Origin: Sphingorhabdus rigui
Lineage (GTDB): Bacteria > Pseudomonadota > Alphaproteobacteria > Sphingomonadales > Sphingomonadaceae
Assembly: GCF_014196595.1 (NCBI RefSeq)
Contig: NZ_JACIEA010000001.1
Coordinates: 216,085 to 280,084, forward strand
DNA length: 64,000 nucleotides
Reading direction: 5' to 3'
Part shown: one piece after another, positions 63,174 to 64,000 of the stretch
Position numbering within the stretch: position 1 is the first letter of the stretch
Layout: each line of letters starts with the position of its first letter
Made by a program: the position numbers and the translations under genes
Notes under the pieces: model-generated
Seen by the model: the letters and a program-made list of their open reading frames with translations, nothing else
What the model was told of the DNA's origin: nothing
Databases searched by the model: none

Positions 63174-63602
63174 ATGGCGATGCGCCTGCACATCATCGCG
63201 CGCGGCAAAATCGGCCGCTCTGCTGAAGCGGAGCTGGTCGACCGATATCTGAAACGGATCAGCTGGCCAACGCGGCACAGCGAAATGCCCGATAAGGGCG
63301 GCGATCTGCCCAGTTCGGACAGCCCCTGCAAAACCATCATCTTGGATGAAAAAGGCGAACAGCTTGGCTCGGTCGAACTCGCGCGCTTGCTGGAACGCTG
63401 GCGCGATGATGGCGTGCGCGAAGTGCGTTTCCTCATTGGTGCTGCCGACGGCTTTGATGACGAAGCCCGCGCTGGCGCGGATAAGCTAATCGCATTTGGC
63501 AAAGCGACATGGCCGCATTTGATGGCCCGCGCGATGCTGGCCGAACAATTGTTCCGCGCAACATCGATCATTGCCAACCACCCTTATCATCGGGAAGGAT
63601 AG
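63174..63602 (+). CDS. rlmH: 23S rRNA pseudouridine-1915 N3-methyltransferase
   Basis: 142 residues; start at 63174 (MAMRLHII) or 63180 (MRLHII). The SPOUT knot is evident: FLIGAADGFDDEA and the C-terminal MLAEQLFRATSIIANHPYHREG. It methylates a loop of helix 69. Follows rsfS by 18 bp, as in most bacteria. Confidence 0.97.
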   Translation: MAMRLHIIARGKIGRSAEAELVDRYLKRISWPTRHSEMPDKGGDLPSSDSPCKTIILDEKGEQLGSVELARLLERWRDDGVREVRFLIGAADGFDDEARAGADKLIAFGKATWPHLMARAMLAEQLFRATSIIANHPYHREG

Positions 63603-63606
63603 GGGC

Positions 63607-64000
63607 ATGCGGTTCTGGTCCGTCCTTTTGCTCTTGGCGCTCACGCCCTTTGCCATTGCGAGCAGCCTGCTGGCGCAAAGCGCGGGCAGCAGCGCGCAAC
63701 AGGACGCCCTGCGCGCTGCACAGGAAAAAGCGCTGCGTGCCGAACGGCGCAGCGAATTGTTGCGGCAGGAGGCCAGCAACGCTGCAAGCACGGCGGACCG
63801 GCTGGTCGCGCAACGGGCGGTGCTGTCCGCTGAAATCGACGCCGCCGAAGCGCAGATAGCAGCGGCGACCGCGCGTATTGCCATCATTAGCCGCCAACAA
63901 GAACTTCAGCGCGCACAGCTTGGTGTTGAAAGCGAACCGGTGCTGCGCCTGAACGCCGCGCTTCAGCACATGACGGGCCGCCCCACGGTGCTGATGATGC
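63607..64000 (+). CDS. EnvC-like murein hydrolase activator, cut by window edge
   Basis: At least 131 residues from ATG 63607, 4 bp after the rlmH stop. A signal peptide (SVLLLLALTPFAIASSLLA) is followed by a long coiled coil (QQDALRAAQEKALRAERRSELLRQEASNAA and onward). The position after rsfS-rlmH and the coiled coil match EnvC/M23 proteins that activate septal amidases; the LytM domain would lie beyond the edge. Confidence 0.8.
   Translation, partial: MRFWSVLLLLALTPFAIASSLLAQSAGSSAQQDALRAAQEKALRAERRSELLRQEASNAASTADRLVAQRAVLSAEIDAAEAQIAAATARIAIISRQQELQRAQLGVESEPVLRLNAALQHMTGRPTVLMM

Overview
The window looks like a chromosomal segment of an aerobic alphaproteobacterium of the order Sphingomonadales (Sphingopyxis/Sphingorhabdus-like). 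This is inferred from the protein families and gene orders (proA-nadD-rsfS-rlmH-envC; panB-yfgM-bamB-der; glnK-amtB; tgt-glnE-bcp), from the density of acyl-CoA and aromatic catabolism genes, and from dispersed hairpin repeats resembling those of sphingomonads. No rRNA, CRISPR array, integrase or transposase was seen. One tRNA gene (Val, anticodon TAC) is present.

Layout. 1-7.3 kb is catabolic: a CoA-transferase divergent from a short citrate-synthase-like lyase, then a four-gene meta-cleavage-type operon (extradiol dioxygenase, FAH-family hydrolase, metallo-beta-lactamase-fold hydrolase, flavin monooxygenase) divergent from a TetR regulator with two clear operators between them. 7.5-16.2 kb is mixed: tRNA-Val, a receiver-like/MarR fusion, an M3 peptidase, an SPFH/ribbon-helix-helix/small-membrane-protein cassette, an S1/P1 nuclease, ispG, a GNAT and a DMT exporter. 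16.4-27.4 kb is a large divergent acyl-CoA catabolic locus: a seven-gene operon (MFS, ACAD11/LvaC-like dehydrogenase, Zn-alcohol dehydrogenase, LvaA/ACAD10-like kinase, two SDRs, serine hydrolase) facing a pair of acyl-CoA dehydrogenases plus an SDR. The kinase and dehydrogenase pair suggests catabolism through a phosphorylated hydroxyacyl-CoA.

27.4-39.7 kb is housekeeping: a purine-rich, hairpin-rich leader or small-RNA candidate ending in a strong terminator just before purL; coq4; a DUF418 protein; Hpt; der-bamB-yfgM-panB; a membrane protein with an XRE-type regulator; GDPD; and an ArsC-like protein. 40.8-43.9 kb is a small accessory insertion carrying choline-sulfatase (betC) and an MFS transporter. 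It is bounded by a 74-bp imperfect direct repeat that contains the 3' end of the DUF2805 gene downstream of guaA. 44-64 kb is core genome: guaA, xth, an ErpA-like protein, M23 peptidases, bcp, glnE, tgt, tldD, a sigma54-controlled glnK-amtB unit with upstream NtrC-like palindromes, an M23/bactofilin overlapping pair, and proA-nadD-rsfS-rlmH-envC.

All functions come from reading translated sequence and remembered family motifs. No database search was run. Start codons were moved from the longest open frame where a ribosome site or family alignment favoured another start.
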